Below are positions 26,351 to 35,186 of a stretch of DNA of 64,000 nt, piece by piece. The position numbers and the translations under genes were made by a program. A model generated the notes under the pieces. It was given only the letters and a program-made list of their open reading frames with translations, ran no database searches and was not told where the DNA came from. Location: NCBI GenBank assembly GCA_023416655.1, contig JAEZHK010000020.1:15742-79741 (forward strand), given 5' to 3'. The stretch comes from Bacillota bacterium. GTDB taxonomy: Bacteria; Bacillota; Clostridia; Christensenellales; Aristaeellaceae. Every line of letters begins with the position of its first letter. The first letter of the stretch is position 1.

Positions 26351-26882
26351 CTTCGTGCTGGTCCGGTTCCTGGGGATCTGCCCGTTCCTGGGCGTTTCGC
26401 AGAAGATCAAGTCGGCGCTGGGCATGGGCGTGGCGGTGACCTTCGTGATGGCGATGGCCTCCGCGATGACCTGGATGGTGCAGAAGTGGGTTCTGGACCC
26501 GCTGGCGATCGGTTTCATGCAGACCATCGCGTTCATCCTGGTGATCGCGGCGCTGGTGCAGTTCGTGGAGATGGTGCTCAAAAAGACCAACCAGGCGCTC
26601 TACAAGGCGCTGGGCGTGTACCTGCCACTGATCACCACCAACTGCGCGGTGCTGGGCGTGGCGATCCTGAACGTTGAAAGCGCCTACGACTTCCTGGAAA
26701 GCGTGGTCAGCGGCGCGTTCGGTGGGGTGGGCTTCACCATCGCCATCGTGTTGATGGCCGGTGTCCGCGAAAAGCTGGAGAACGCATCCGTCCCGGAGTG
26801 CATGCGCGGCTTCCCCATCACGCTGGTGGCGGCGGGGCTGATGGCGCTGGCGTTTCTGGGCTTCAGCGGTTTGGGCGTATAG
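26295..26882 (+). CDS. rnfA: Rnf complex subunit RnfA
   Basis: 195 residues, six membrane helices. NNFVLVRFLGICPFLGVS and YLPLITTNCAVLGVAI carry the conserved cysteines. It is the inverted-topology partner of RnfE. AAGGAGGTG stands directly before the ATG, inside the rnfE reading frame. Confidence 0.95.
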   Translation: MDYIVRLALIAITAALVNNFVLVRFLGICPFLGVSQKIKSALGMGVAVTFVMAMASAMTWMVQKWVLDPLAIGFMQTIAFILVIAALVQFVEMVLKKTNQALYKALGVYLPLITTNCAVLGVAILNVESAYDFLESVVSGAFGGVGFTIAIVLMAGVREKLENASVPECMRGFPITLVAAGLMALAFLGFSGLGV

Positions 26883-26952
26883 CGCAATAGAGAAAGGAAC
26901 GGGGAGAGGGCTGACAAGTTTCACCCATTCCCGTGCGTAGGAGGAGGGCAAC

Positions 26953-27771
26953 ATGTCGATCATCTGGATCAGCGCGGGCGTCATCGCGGCAATCGGCCTT
27001 GTGATGGGGCTCATGCTGGCGGTGGCCGGGCGCGTCTTCTCGGTGGAGCGCGACGCGCGCGTCGACGCGGTGCGCGCGCTGCTGCCCGGCGCGAACTGCG
27101 GCGGCTGCGGCTTTCCCGGCTGCGACGGCCTCGCCTCGGCCATCGTGCTGGAGGGCGCGCCGCCCGTCGCCTGCACCGTCAACACCGCGGAAAACACCCG
27201 CCAGATCGCGGAGCTGATGGGCCTGGACGCGGGCGCGCTGAAGCCGCTGATCGCCCACGTGCACTGCCGCGGCACCCGCGAAAACGCGCCGCTCAGCTTC
27301 ACCTATCAGGGCGTGCCGGACTGCCGCGCGGTGGCCGCCATTGACGACGGCGCCAAGAGCTGCCCGTTCAGCTGCCTGGGGTATGGGAACTGCGCGCGGG
27401 TCTGCCCGGTGGACGCGATCGAGATTGTCGACGGCCTGTCGGTCATCGACCATGGGAAATGCATCACCTGCGGCAAGTGCGTGGCCGAATGTCCGCGGCA
27501 CATCATCCGGCTGGACCCCGCGGATAGCGCGGTGCGCGTGGATTGTTCCAATGTGCTCAAGGGGCGGCTGGTCACGGAGAACTGCCGGGTGGGCTGCATC
27601 GGCTGCGCTCTGTGCGAGCGCGCGTGCGAATACGGCGCGATCCGGATGGTGGACGACCTGCCGGTCTTCGACTATGACAAGTGCGTGGGGTGCATGGCTT
27701 GTGCGGAAGCCTGCCCGAGGAAGATCATCTGGCCGCTGAAGCCCGAAGAGGAAGGCGAACAACTGGCGTAG
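26953..27771 (+). CDS. rnfB: Rnf complex subunit RnfB
   Basis: 272 residues. One N-terminal helix is followed by the 4Fe-4S domain motif NCGGCGFPGCDG. Further cysteine motifs are CPFSCLGYGNCARVCP, CITCGKCVAECP, CIGCALCERACE and CVGCMACAEACP. RnfB accepts electrons from reduced ferredoxin. It has more ferredoxin-like motifs than the E. coli RsxB protein, as is typical of clostridial RnfB. It is the last gene of the operon, 70 nt after rnfA, with AGGAGG before the ATG. Confidence 0.96.
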   Translation: MSIIWISAGVIAAIGLVMGLMLAVAGRVFSVERDARVDAVRALLPGANCGGCGFPGCDGLASAIVLEGAPPVACTVNTAENTRQIAELMGLDAGALKPLIAHVHCRGTRENAPLSFTYQGVPDCRAVAAIDDGAKSCPFSCLGYGNCARVCPVDAIEIVDGLSVIDHGKCITCGKCVAECPRHIIRLDPADSAVRVDCSNVLKGRLVTENCRVGCIGCALCERACEYGAIRMVDDLPVFDYDKCVGCMACAEACPRKIIWPLKPEEEGEQLA

Positions 27772-27794
27772 CGCCTGTTCATGGCGCAATAAAT

Positions 27795-27832
27795 GGAGGC
27801 TTCCCGAATTTGCGGGAAGCCTCCGTGTTTTT
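27795..27832. terminator. Terminator between rnfB and the MATE gene
   Basis: GGAGGCTTCCCG / CGGGAAGCCTCC stem (27795-27806 / 27813-27824), then GTGTTTTT. It is likely to work in both directions for these convergent genes. Confidence 0.92.
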
Positions 27833-27840
27833 GGGCCGGT

Positions 27841-29265
27841 TTATGCTTCGGCTGCGATCTCCGGACTCGGCGCGGCGACGATGTTGCGGATCCACACGCC
27901 CCGCTTCACGAGGATCAGCCCGACGCCGCATTTCAAGACCTCGATGGCCTGGGACAGGGGCACCAGCACCATGATGTCCAGCCCCGTCCAGTGCACCAGG
28001 AAGTATGCGAAGGGGATGCTGATGGTCCAGCTGAACACGCAGTCAAACAGGAACGTGACGACGGTGGAGCCGCCCGCGCGCAGCGTGAAATAGCAGCAGT
28101 GGGTGAGGGCGTTGATGGGCATGAGGCACGCGCTGGCCAGGATGAACCGGGAAGCCAGCGTATAGACTTCCGCCTCGGCGGGGTACAGGTGCGTGATCAC
28201 CGGCGATAAAAGGGCCAGCAGAGCGCCGATCACAAGGCAGCAGACGGAGCTGAAGGCGAGCAGCTTCCACACGTCCTCGCGGGCGCGCTTCAGGTCGTTC
28301 GCGCCCAGCGCCTGCCCGATGATCACGGCCACGGCGCTGCCCATGGCGATGAAGACCACGTTGAAGAGGTTCGTAATCGTGCTCGCGATGTTGAGCCCCG
28401 CCAGCACCATCAGTCCCCGCACCGAGTAGATCTGCATGATCGTCGCGACGCCCAGTGACCAGAGCGCCTCGTTGACGAGCAGCGGCATGCCCTTTCGCAT
28501 GACACCCAGGAAAAGCGGCTTGGGCACGGTGAGCTTCCGGTACGCGCCGCGCAGGAAGGCGAAGCGCCGGTCCCTTCGAATGCCGATGAGGATGACCGCG
28601 AGCTCCACAAAGCGGGAGATCACCGTCGCGATGGCCGCGCCCTTGATCCCCAGGACCGGAAAGCCCAGATTGCCGTAGATGAGCAGCCAGTTTCCGCAGA
28701 GGTTCGTGAGCACCGCAGCGATGCCCGCCGCCATCGGCAGCATCGTTTCCCCCGTCTCCCGCAGGGTGCCAGAATAGCACTGGGAGAGCGCGAACGGGAT
28801 CAGACCCGCCAGCATGATACCCAGGTAATCCCTGCTGCTGCCAAACATGACGGCCACCTTGTCCGCGCCGCCTTCGCCCGTCAGGTAGGTCCGGATCAGC
28901 TGGTCGCCCCAGCCGGTGAAGGCTACCGCCGCGCCCAGAAGCAGGCCAAACGAGATCCACAGCTTGATCCGGAAGGTGTTGCGAAGACCCTCCAGATCGC
29001 CCGCGCCATAGAACTGCGCGCCGAAGATGCTGGGGCCGGACAGGCCGCCGAATACGCACAGGTTGAACACGAACAGGAGGTGGTTGGCGACGGCGACGCC
29101 CGACATCTCCGCCGTGCCTATGTAGCCCACCATGATGTTGTCCAGCAGGTTCACCGCGTTGGTGAGGCTGTTCTGGATGATGACGGGGATGGCGATGCCC
29201 AGCACGGTCCGGTAAAACGCGCGGTCTCCGACAAAAATCCGCCTGAGGCGCGCTGCGCCTTGCAT
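27841..29265 (-). CDS. MATE-family multidrug/organic cation exporter
   Basis: 474 residues, twelve predicted helices in two MatE repeats. The N-terminal repeat has IPVIIQNSLTNAVNLLDNIMVG and the second SLGVATIMQIYSVRGL. The family exports drugs, flavins or other organic cations in exchange for Na+ or H+. AAGGAGGG precedes the ATG. It has its own promoter at 29352-29381. Confidence 0.92.
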   Translation of the reverse strand: MQGAARLRRIFVGDRAFYRTVLGIAIPVIIQNSLTNAVNLLDNIMVGYIGTAEMSGVAVANHLLFVFNLCVFGGLSGPSIFGAQFYGAGDLEGLRNTFRIKLWISFGLLLGAAVAFTGWGDQLIRTYLTGEGGADKVAVMFGSSRDYLGIMLAGLIPFALSQCYSGTLRETGETMLPMAAGIAAVLTNLCGNWLLIYGNLGFPVLGIKGAAIATVISRFVELAVILIGIRRDRRFAFLRGAYRKLTVPKPLFLGVMRKGMPLLVNEALWSLGVATIMQIYSVRGLMVLAGLNIASTITNLFNVVFIAMGSAVAVIIGQALGANDLKRAREDVWKLLAFSSVCCLVIGALLALLSPVITHLYPAEAEVYTLASRFILASACLMPINALTHCCYFTLRAGGSTVVTFLFDCVFSWTISIPFAYFLVHWTGLDIMVLVPLSQAIEVLKCGVGLILVKRGVWIRNIVAAPSPEIAAEA

Positions 29266-29351
29266 GGGGTTCCCTCCTTCGCCTGCGGGCTTCGTTCGTC
29301 CACTTCCATATGGACCTCTGATTCAGGCTGTGTCTGTAGTCAAAGTAGCCC

Positions 29352-29381
29352 ATTATACCACACGCCATGTGGAATTGTGAA
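29352..29381 (-). promoter_or_regulatory. Promoter of the MATE gene
   Basis: On the minus strand: TTCACA, 18-nt spacer, TATAAT. Leader of about 80 nt. Confidence 0.75.
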
Positions 29382-29405
29382 CGAATGCCTCGTAAAGATT
29401 CATAA

Positions 29406-29438
29406 AACCGGCGCCGTTTTGCAGCGCCGGTTGTCATT
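29406..29438. terminator. Terminator of the AraC-type regulator gene
   Basis: AACCGGCGC / GCGCCGGTT stem (29406-29414 / 29424-29432) with T-runs on both strands. It separates the regulator gene from the MATE promoter. Confidence 0.85.
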
Positions 29439-29470
29439 TTTTCCATGTGAAAGGTTTTGCAGCGCCATCT

Positions 29471-30481
29471 CTACCAGTTGCCCCGCCTCGCCATCATCTG
29501 CAAGCGGGAAGCGTCGATCAGGTGCGGCCGCATCGGGTTGTAAAGATTGCCGCACTCGCTCTTGCGGCCCATCATATGAAGCTGCTCCATCGCCGGCGGC
29601 GCATAGGGGCGGCCCGCCTTCTCGCGCCGGTAGGCCCTGGGGGACTGGCCGATGGTGCGGGAAAATGCGCTGGAGAAATAGCTCTCGCTGCTGAAGCCCG
29701 CCTGCCGGGCCACGTCGGAGATGGACATGTCGGTCTCCACCAACATCTGCATGCTGTAGTGCAGCCGGGTGTAGATCAGCCATTCGGTCAGCGTGTAGCC
29801 GGTGATCTTCACGAACAGCCGCGCGAGGTGCCGGTAGCTGATGTTGTGGATGCGGGAGAGCGTCATCACGTCGATGTCGCTCATGTACATCGTGGAGATG
29901 GACATCAAAACGTTCTCCACCAGATCCCGGTCGCTCAGCACGCGGGGCTTGGGCGTTTTGCGCAGCACGTTGTCATCCCGCGCGTAAGCCTCCGCCGTGC
30001 GCAGAATCAGCGACATCAGCGCCAGCGAGGCGCTCCCTCCGCTCTCGTCGGGCACACTGAGAAGGCGCGTGATTTCCTCGTCCATCAGCGGCACCGCGTG
30101 GGGCGTGGACAGGATGTCCAACAGCTTCTCCGCCACCGGCTCCACCTGGTCGGCGCAGGGCGCCTGCCGCGCGGTAAACCGGACCACGACGCCTCGGTTG
30201 CCCTGGCCCGGATAGTCCCGGTGGCCGTGCAGCACGCCCGGCGGCATCAGCGTGAAATAGCCCTCCTCGTACAGGTGCTCGTTTCCGAGCACCGAAACGT
30301 ATTGTGCCCCTTCCAGAAGCAATAGGAATTCGTAGAACTCGTGGCAGTGCACCGGCACGACGGCGCTGGGCGGACTGATGTTGATGGACACACAGGAAAT
30401 GTTGACGCACAGGTCGCCGAACTGAATGGGCCTGCGCACCGCCGTCTGGAGCTGCAGCATGCGCTGCTCAACCGGATGCAT
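29471..30481 (-). CDS. AraC-family transcriptional regulator with cupin sensor
   Basis: 336 residues. The N-terminal half is an AraC-type cupin (VVPVHCHEFYEFLLLLEGA, about 40-90) expected to bind a sugar. The C-terminal half has two helix-turn-helix units (about 200-300), including MTLSRIHNISYRHLARLFVKI and DVARQAGFSSESYFSSAF. A Met-rich tail of about 35 residues follows. It is divergent from the glycoside operon starting at 30858, so it most likely activates that operon in response to a mannose-containing inducer. GAGGAGG precedes the ATG. Confidence 0.93.
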   Translation of the reverse strand: MHPVEQRMLQLQTAVRRPIQFGDLCVNISCVSINISPPSAVVPVHCHEFYEFLLLLEGAQYVSVLGNEHLYEEGYFTLMPPGVLHGHRDYPGQGNRGVVVRFTARQAPCADQVEPVAEKLLDILSTPHAVPLMDEEITRLLSVPDESGGSASLALMSLILRTAEAYARDDNVLRKTPKPRVLSDRDLVENVLMSISTMYMSDIDVMTLSRIHNISYRHLARLFVKITGYTLTEWLIYTRLHYSMQMLVETDMSISDVARQAGFSSESYFSSAFSRTIGQSPRAYRREKAGRPYAPPAMEQLHMMGRKSECGNLYNPMRPHLIDASRLQMMARRGNW

Positions 30482-30614
30482 TCCACCGCCTCCTCGCGCG
30501 TCAATTCCCGGGGTGGAGCGCCGTGTCGATATTTGCGATTTCCTGCCACATGATTACGCTTTTGTGCCAACCTTGTCAGAATAGTCTTGCACGGTCTTCG
30601 CTTATTCCTCCTAT

Positions 30615-30642
30615 ATTATACGTCATTATGGACAAAAATCAA
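30615..30642 (-). promoter_or_regulatory. Promoter of the AraC-type regulator gene; part of the 30482-30857 gap
   Basis: On the minus strand: TTGATT, 16-nt spacer, TATAAT. The leader is about 125 nt. The 376-nt divergent region is A+T-rich in its middle; it holds this promoter, the operon promoter at 30748-30776 and presumably the regulator's binding sites, which I cannot assign. Confidence 0.7.
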
Positions 30643-30747
30643 TGGAATATAGTGATTTTTACGCCGCTATTGTTGCCGATACGCTTTGAAAAGTGAAAGT
30701 TGGCATGATATTAAATGAGACTATACGCCTTGAGGCAGATAATCGTA

Positions 30748-30776
30748 TTTACACTATTCTGCCCTGATGCTATACT
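30748..30776 (+). promoter_or_regulatory. SigmaA promoter of the mannoside operon
   Basis: TTTACA (30748-30753), 17-nt spacer, TATACT (30771-30776). A GC-rich leader with a GGCCCGATGGCCG-type hairpin follows before the binding-protein gene. Confidence 0.85.
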
Positions 30777-30857
30777 GCGGGTGAAGCCAGACAGGCCCGA
30801 TGGCCGCATCGTAAGCGGCCGCCGGGCGAACCTGCCTATCAAAAGGAGATGCATGAG

Positions 30858-32159
30858 ATGAAGACGCGGAAACTGGTCACGCTCCTGATGCTGGTCGCCC
30901 TGATTTTCTCCGTGTTCGGATCGCTGTCGGCCCTTGCGGAAGAACCCACCACGCTGTCGATTTGCATCTTTGACTCGTACGTCCCCGGCGAGAACGTACA
31001 CCCCAACACCAACAAGACCAGCGTGGTCGTCACCGACATCTACCCCGAATTCCAGCGCCGGTTTCCGAACGTGAAGCTGGAGTTCGAAGTGCTGCAGGGC
31101 GATACCGACGGCTACAACGACTACCTGCTGCGCGGCGCGTCCGGCACGCTGCCCGACATCTCCATGCTGGACGGCTACTGGATCGCGGCGTTTGCCTCCC
31201 AGGGCTACACCTACCCGATGGAAGGCCGCATCGACCAGAAGATCCTGGACGACTACTACGACGCGTTCAAGATGAAGTACAAGGGCGAGACCCACGGCCT
31301 CGTGTACTCCACGGCCTTCAACGGCGTGCTCTGGTACCGGGAGAGCATGCTCAAGGAAGCGGGCTACGATTCCGTGCCCACCGACTACGCTGGCTTCACC
31401 GAGTGCGTGAAGAAGCTGACCAAGCCCGGCGAGCGCTACGGCCTTGCGATGTCCGGCGCGGTGACCGAGGCTTCCACCGTCTCTCTTCTGGGGTTCTATT
31501 GGGCCGGCCAGGACGTATTCGTGGACCAGGACAACGTGGCCCAGTTCAATAACCCCACCTCCGTCCGCATCTTCAACATGTTCAAGGACTTCTACGATTC
31601 CGGCGCGGTGCCGCCCGAGATCGTCAACATGAACTATGACGATTCGCAGAACCTGTTCACCTCCGGCCAGGCGGCGATGCTGGTCCACGGCTCGTGGCTC
31701 AACTGGGACACGCTGGCGCCCGACTTCGCCGACGATATCAAGCTGGCGCCGCTGCCGGTCGATCCGGACACCCAGAAATTCTCCCAGAATGCGGGCGGCT
31801 GGGCGTTCGCCATCACCACCAAGGACACCTCGAAGGACGCGGCGATCTCCACCTGGCTTGAGCTGATGCTGACCGATCCCGCCTTCGCCACCCTGCGCAT
31901 CGCGGAAGCCCAGGAGCTGCCCGTGACCAAGACCATCGGTTCCTCCGACATCTACTGGATCCCGGAGAAATACCGCGACACCATGATGAGCTTCCTGCCC
32001 GTCGCCAAGACCCGCCCCGTCGTCACCTCCTACCCGACGGCCTCTGAATACTATTGCCAGGCGTTCCAGGAGGCGGTGCTGGGCGAGAAGGACGCTGAAA
32101 CCGCCCTCGCCGACGCGGTCAAGAACGTGGCCGATTTCGTGGAAACGAGCGGCTTCTAA
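30858..32159 (+). CDS. Sugar ABC transporter substrate-binding protein
   Basis: 433 residues, SBP family 1 (MalE-like). A Sec signal peptide (about 1-27, ALA/EEP) has no lipobox cysteine, as in OppA of this window. Family features include NVKLEFEVLQGDTDGYNDYLL, DISMLDGYWIAAFASQG and the AMLVHGSW block. It would capture an oligosaccharide or glycoside for the two permeases that follow. ATG 30858 is 9 nt after AAAAGGAG; the ATG at 30849 is too close to that site. It is first in the operon and separated from the permeases by a strong hairpin. Confidence 0.92.
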   Translation: MKTRKLVTLLMLVALIFSVFGSLSALAEEPTTLSICIFDSYVPGENVHPNTNKTSVVVTDIYPEFQRRFPNVKLEFEVLQGDTDGYNDYLLRGASGTLPDISMLDGYWIAAFASQGYTYPMEGRIDQKILDDYYDAFKMKYKGETHGLVYSTAFNGVLWYRESMLKEAGYDSVPTDYAGFTECVKKLTKPGERYGLAMSGAVTEASTVSLLGFYWAGQDVFVDQDNVAQFNNPTSVRIFNMFKDFYDSGAVPPEIVNMNYDDSQNLFTSGQAAMLVHGSWLNWDTLAPDFADDIKLAPLPVDPDTQKFSQNAGGWAFAITTKDTSKDAAISTWLELMLTDPAFATLRIAEAQELPVTKTIGSSDIYWIPEKYRDTMMSFLPVAKTRPVVTSYPTASEYYCQAFQEAVLGEKDAETALADAVKNVADFVETSGF

Positions 32160-32186
32160 CCCCTGATACCGCGGTAGCCCACTCGG

Positions 32187-32245
32187 GCGCGAAGCGGCGA
32201 GCCTGTTCCCGGCTTACGGCCGGGGGAAAGGTAGCCGCTTCGCGC
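32187..32245 (+). other. Stem-loop between binding-protein and permease genes
   Basis: A 12-bp perfect stem (32187-32198 / 32234-32245, GCGCGAAGCGGC and its complement) encloses a second hairpin, CCCGGC/GCCGGG (32208-32213 / 32219-32224). No U-tract follows. Hairpins at this position commonly protect the binding-protein mRNA and lower permease expression; that role is inferred. Confidence 0.8.
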
Positions 32246-32281
32246 GCTGTCCCAAAACGCAGGCGCTTGGAGGGAACCGGC

Positions 32282-33175
32282 ATGAAGGGCAAGGGTTCGA
32301 TGGGGCGAGGGATGATCATGCGCTACAAGATCTTGACGATCCCGGCGCTCGTCCTCCTCTTCATCTTTACGATCTTTCCGATCTTCTACAACGCCTACAT
32401 CAGCTTTACCAATTTCTCGCTGATGAAGGCGGGCGTGGATTTTGTGGGACTCAAAAATTACCAGAAATTCTTCACCGACCAGTATACGCCGCTGGTCCTG
32501 GGCAACACATTGAAATATGTGTCGCTCGTCGTGATCTTCCAGTTCTTCCTGGGTTTCGTCTCCGCGCTGATGCTGTCCTACATCCAGAAGAGCCGGGGCT
32601 GGATCTCCGCGGTGCTTTTCATGCCCTGGGTGGTCTCGCAGGTGTTCGCCACGTCCGCGTGGCGCATCCTCTTCAACGACTCCTACGGCATCATCAACTA
32701 CCTTCTGAAAATGACGGGGCTGACGCCGGTGAAATGGCTGGCGGATAAGTCCATCGCCCTCAACGTGGTGATCCTGCTCAACATCTGGGCCGGCTACGGC
32801 TTTTCTATGACTGTGCAGCTGGGCGCGATCAAGAGCGTGCCCGTAGACCTCTACGAGGCGTCGAGGGTGGACGGCGCGGGCTGGCTGCGCCAGCTCGTCC
32901 ACGTCACGCTGCCAATGATCCGCTACACGGTGCTGACCAACATGATCTTCATTTCCATCGCCACGTTCAACATCTTCGCCTACGTGTTCGCACTGACAAA
33001 CGGCGGGCCGGTCAAGTACACGGAGGTCATCGGCCTCACGATGTACTCCACCGCCTTCACAAAGGGCGCGATGGGCGGGGGCGCGGCGATCTCGGTCCTC
33101 ATGCTGCTTTTCAACGCGCTGATGGCCGTCGTGTACATCGCGCTTTTCCGCCACGGCGACAAGGACACGATATAG
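32282..33175 (+). CDS. Sugar ABC transporter permease (MalF-like)
   Basis: 297 residues, six membrane helices. The EAA loop reads YEASRVDGAGWLRQLVHVTLP, the site of contact with the ATPase. ATG 32282 has GGAGGG 8 nt upstream. It forms the channel with the next gene product. No ATPase gene is present in the cluster, so a shared MsmK/UgpC-type ATPase from elsewhere is presumably used. Confidence 0.93.
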   Translation: MKGKGSMGRGMIMRYKILTIPALVLLFIFTIFPIFYNAYISFTNFSLMKAGVDFVGLKNYQKFFTDQYTPLVLGNTLKYVSLVVIFQFFLGFVSALMLSYIQKSRGWISAVLFMPWVVSQVFATSAWRILFNDSYGIINYLLKMTGLTPVKWLADKSIALNVVILLNIWAGYGFSMTVQLGAIKSVPVDLYEASRVDGAGWLRQLVHVTLPMIRYTVLTNMIFISIATFNIFAYVFALTNGGPVKYTEVIGLTMYSTAFTKGAMGGGAAISVLMLLFNALMAVVYIALFRHGDKDTI

Positions 33176-33188
33176 GGGGGCGCGCGAC

Positions 33189-34046
33189 ATGAAAAAATGC
33201 TCTACGGTGCGCTGCGACGTGCGCAACCGTTCCATCGTCGCCTACATCGTGCTGACGCTGTTCCTCGTCATGACGCTGTGGCCGGTCTTAAGCGTCACAT
33301 CGTTTGCGTTCCTGCCGCAGGACGCGATCAAGAAATTCCCGCCGCAGCTGATCCCGAATTCGCTGTACCTGGACAACTTCAAGTACGTGGTCGAGAACAC
33401 CACCATCGCGACTTCGATGCTCAACAGCCTCACTGTGGTGTTGGGTGCGGTTGTGTGCGTGCTGGTCATCGGCTCCGTCGGCGCGTATGGCGCGGCCAAG
33501 AGCACGCCCCGGCACCGCGCGTTCGTGTACGCCGTGCTGCTTGTGACGCAGATGGTGCCCGCGATGGCCAACATGATCCCGATCTACACGATGATGGCGA
33601 AGGCCCAGCTTCTCAACACCTGGGCGGGGCTGGTGCTCATCTACACGGTCAATACGCTGCCGCTTTCGATGCTGATCCTGATCGGCTTTTTCAAGAGCAC
33701 CATCGACGAGATCGAGGAAGCCGCCATGATCGACGGCTGCAACTGGTGGCAGGCGTTCGTGCGCATCTCGCTGCCGATTGCGCGGCCCGGCCTTGTGTCG
33801 GCGGTGATCTTCACCTTCGCGCTGTCCTGGAACGAGTTCATGATGTCGAAACTCATCATCACCAAGCCCGCGATGATCACCTTTCAGGTCAGCCTGTACA
33901 ACATGATGGCCACCTACGTGGAGAAGCGCAGCCGCTACGATCTTCTGAGCGCCGCGGCGCTGATGGGCCTGGTGCCCGTGCTCATCATATACGCGACGTT
34001 CCAGAAGGGCTTCACCGAGGGCATCACCGCGGGTTCCATCAAATAG
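33189..34046 (+). CDS. Sugar ABC transporter permease (MalG-like)
   Basis: 285 residues, six membrane helices. The EAA loop is EEAAMIDGCNWWQAFVRISLP. A cysteine-containing basic N-terminus precedes the first helix. It begins 13 nt after the first permease gene, with GGGGGGCG upstream of the ATG. Partner of the MalF-like permease. Confidence 0.93.
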   Translation: MKKCSTVRCDVRNRSIVAYIVLTLFLVMTLWPVLSVTSFAFLPQDAIKKFPPQLIPNSLYLDNFKYVVENTTIATSMLNSLTVVLGAVVCVLVIGSVGAYGAAKSTPRHRAFVYAVLLVTQMVPAMANMIPIYTMMAKAQLLNTWAGLVLIYTVNTLPLSMLILIGFFKSTIDEIEEAAMIDGCNWWQAFVRISLPIARPGLVSAVIFTFALSWNEFMMSKLIITKPAMITFQVSLYNMMATYVEKRSRYDLLSAAALMGLVPVLIIYATFQKGFTEGITAGSIK

Positions 34047-34073
34047 CTTCGAGCAAAAATTGAGGTGACGAAC

Positions 34074-35168
34074 ATGACAGGTCGCGAGCGGTTTTTGACG
34101 GCCATTGCCAACCAACGCCCGGACCGCCTGCCGGTGCAGGTGCACAGTTGGATGCAGTATTATTTGAAGCGCTACCTGGGCGGCATGGACCAGTACGCAG
34201 CCTATGAGGCGGTGGGCATGTCGCCGGTCATCTACGTGGAGCCGGAGCGCGTCTACCAGGACGAAGACCGCGCCAACTGGCAGGTGGACTATAAGGAAGA
34301 ACCCGACGGCGAGGGCGGCATGCGCTACGTCCGCCGCGTCACGACGCCCAAGGGCGAGCTGATCGAAAAGGGCGGCGGCAACCAGTTCACCACCTGGATC
34401 ACCGAGTACCCCATCAAGGGCGAGGCGGACTTTGCGCTCTTTGACGAGTTCGTGCCGCTGCCGGTGCTCGACTGGACGCCGGTCATCCGGGCGAAAGAGC
34501 GAATCGGCGAGGCGGGCATCGTGCGCGGCGCGGGGTTCGGCTTCGGGCAGGGCAGCCCTTGGCAGGACCTGAGCACCATCATGATGGGCACGACGAATGC
34601 GATCTTCGCGGCCATGGACGAGCCGGACTGGATGCACCACGCGCTGACGCGGCTCCTCGAGAAGAAGATGAAAGTGCTTGAACAGTCCGGCCCCATCGCG
34701 CTGGACCTGATCGAGACAGGCGGCGGCGGCGGATCGAGCACCGTCATCAGCCCCAGCCTCCACCGGGAATTCTGCCTGCCCTACGATCAAAAGCAGCACG
34801 CGCTGATCCACGCGCTGGGCGCGAAGATCGTGTACCACCTCTGCGGCGGGCTGATGCCACTGCTGGAAACCGTGGCGGAGAATGGGACCGACGGCCTTGA
34901 GACCATGACCCCGCCCGCGATGGGCGGCGACTGCGACCTTGTAAAGGCCGACCGGCGGGTGGGCGAGAAGCTCTTCTTCATCGGCGGCTTTGACCAGAAC
35001 GCGGGCTTTGAGAAGGGTACGGTGGAGAATGTGCGCGAGCAGGTGTTCAGGCTGTTCGCCGCCAAGCAGCACGGCGGCTACATCTGCTGCCCGTCCGACC
35101 ACTTCTTCTTCGGTGAGCCCGACCTGATCCGCGCGTTCGTCGCGGCGGCGAAGGAATGTGTCTACTAA
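34074..35168 (+). CDS. Uroporphyrinogen decarboxylase-like protein (MtaA/CmuA group)
   Basis: 364 residues of the UroD superfamily. The start RERFLTAIANQRPDRLPV is typical. His255 and Cys257 in YHLCGG, and Cys338/Cys339 near the end, match the HxC...C zinc-binding pattern of corrinoid-dependent methyltransferases such as MtaA. It is therefore probably not a heme-pathway enzyme. Such genes are frequently found in clostridial sugar operons with no assigned role. ATG 34074 has GAGGTGA upstream. It sits between permease and mannosidase genes in the same operon. Confidence 0.8.
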   Translation: MTGRERFLTAIANQRPDRLPVQVHSWMQYYLKRYLGGMDQYAAYEAVGMSPVIYVEPERVYQDEDRANWQVDYKEEPDGEGGMRYVRRVTTPKGELIEKGGGNQFTTWITEYPIKGEADFALFDEFVPLPVLDWTPVIRAKERIGEAGIVRGAGFGFGQGSPWQDLSTIMMGTTNAIFAAMDEPDWMHHALTRLLEKKMKVLEQSGPIALDLIETGGGGGSSTVISPSLHREFCLPYDQKQHALIHALGAKIVYHLCGGLMPLLETVAENGTDGLETMTPPAMGGDCDLVKADRRVGEKLFFIGGFDQNAGFEKGTVENVREQVFRLFAAKQHGGYICCPSDHFFFGEPDLIRAFVAAAKECVY

Positions 35169-35186
35169 ATAGCGGGAGGGACCTCC

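Noticed and set aside
30482..30600. Leader peptide frame upstream of the AraC-type gene on the minus strand (GTG, about 12 codons)
   Set aside because: The only nearby AGGAGG is 14 nt away and the frame shows no regulatory codons.
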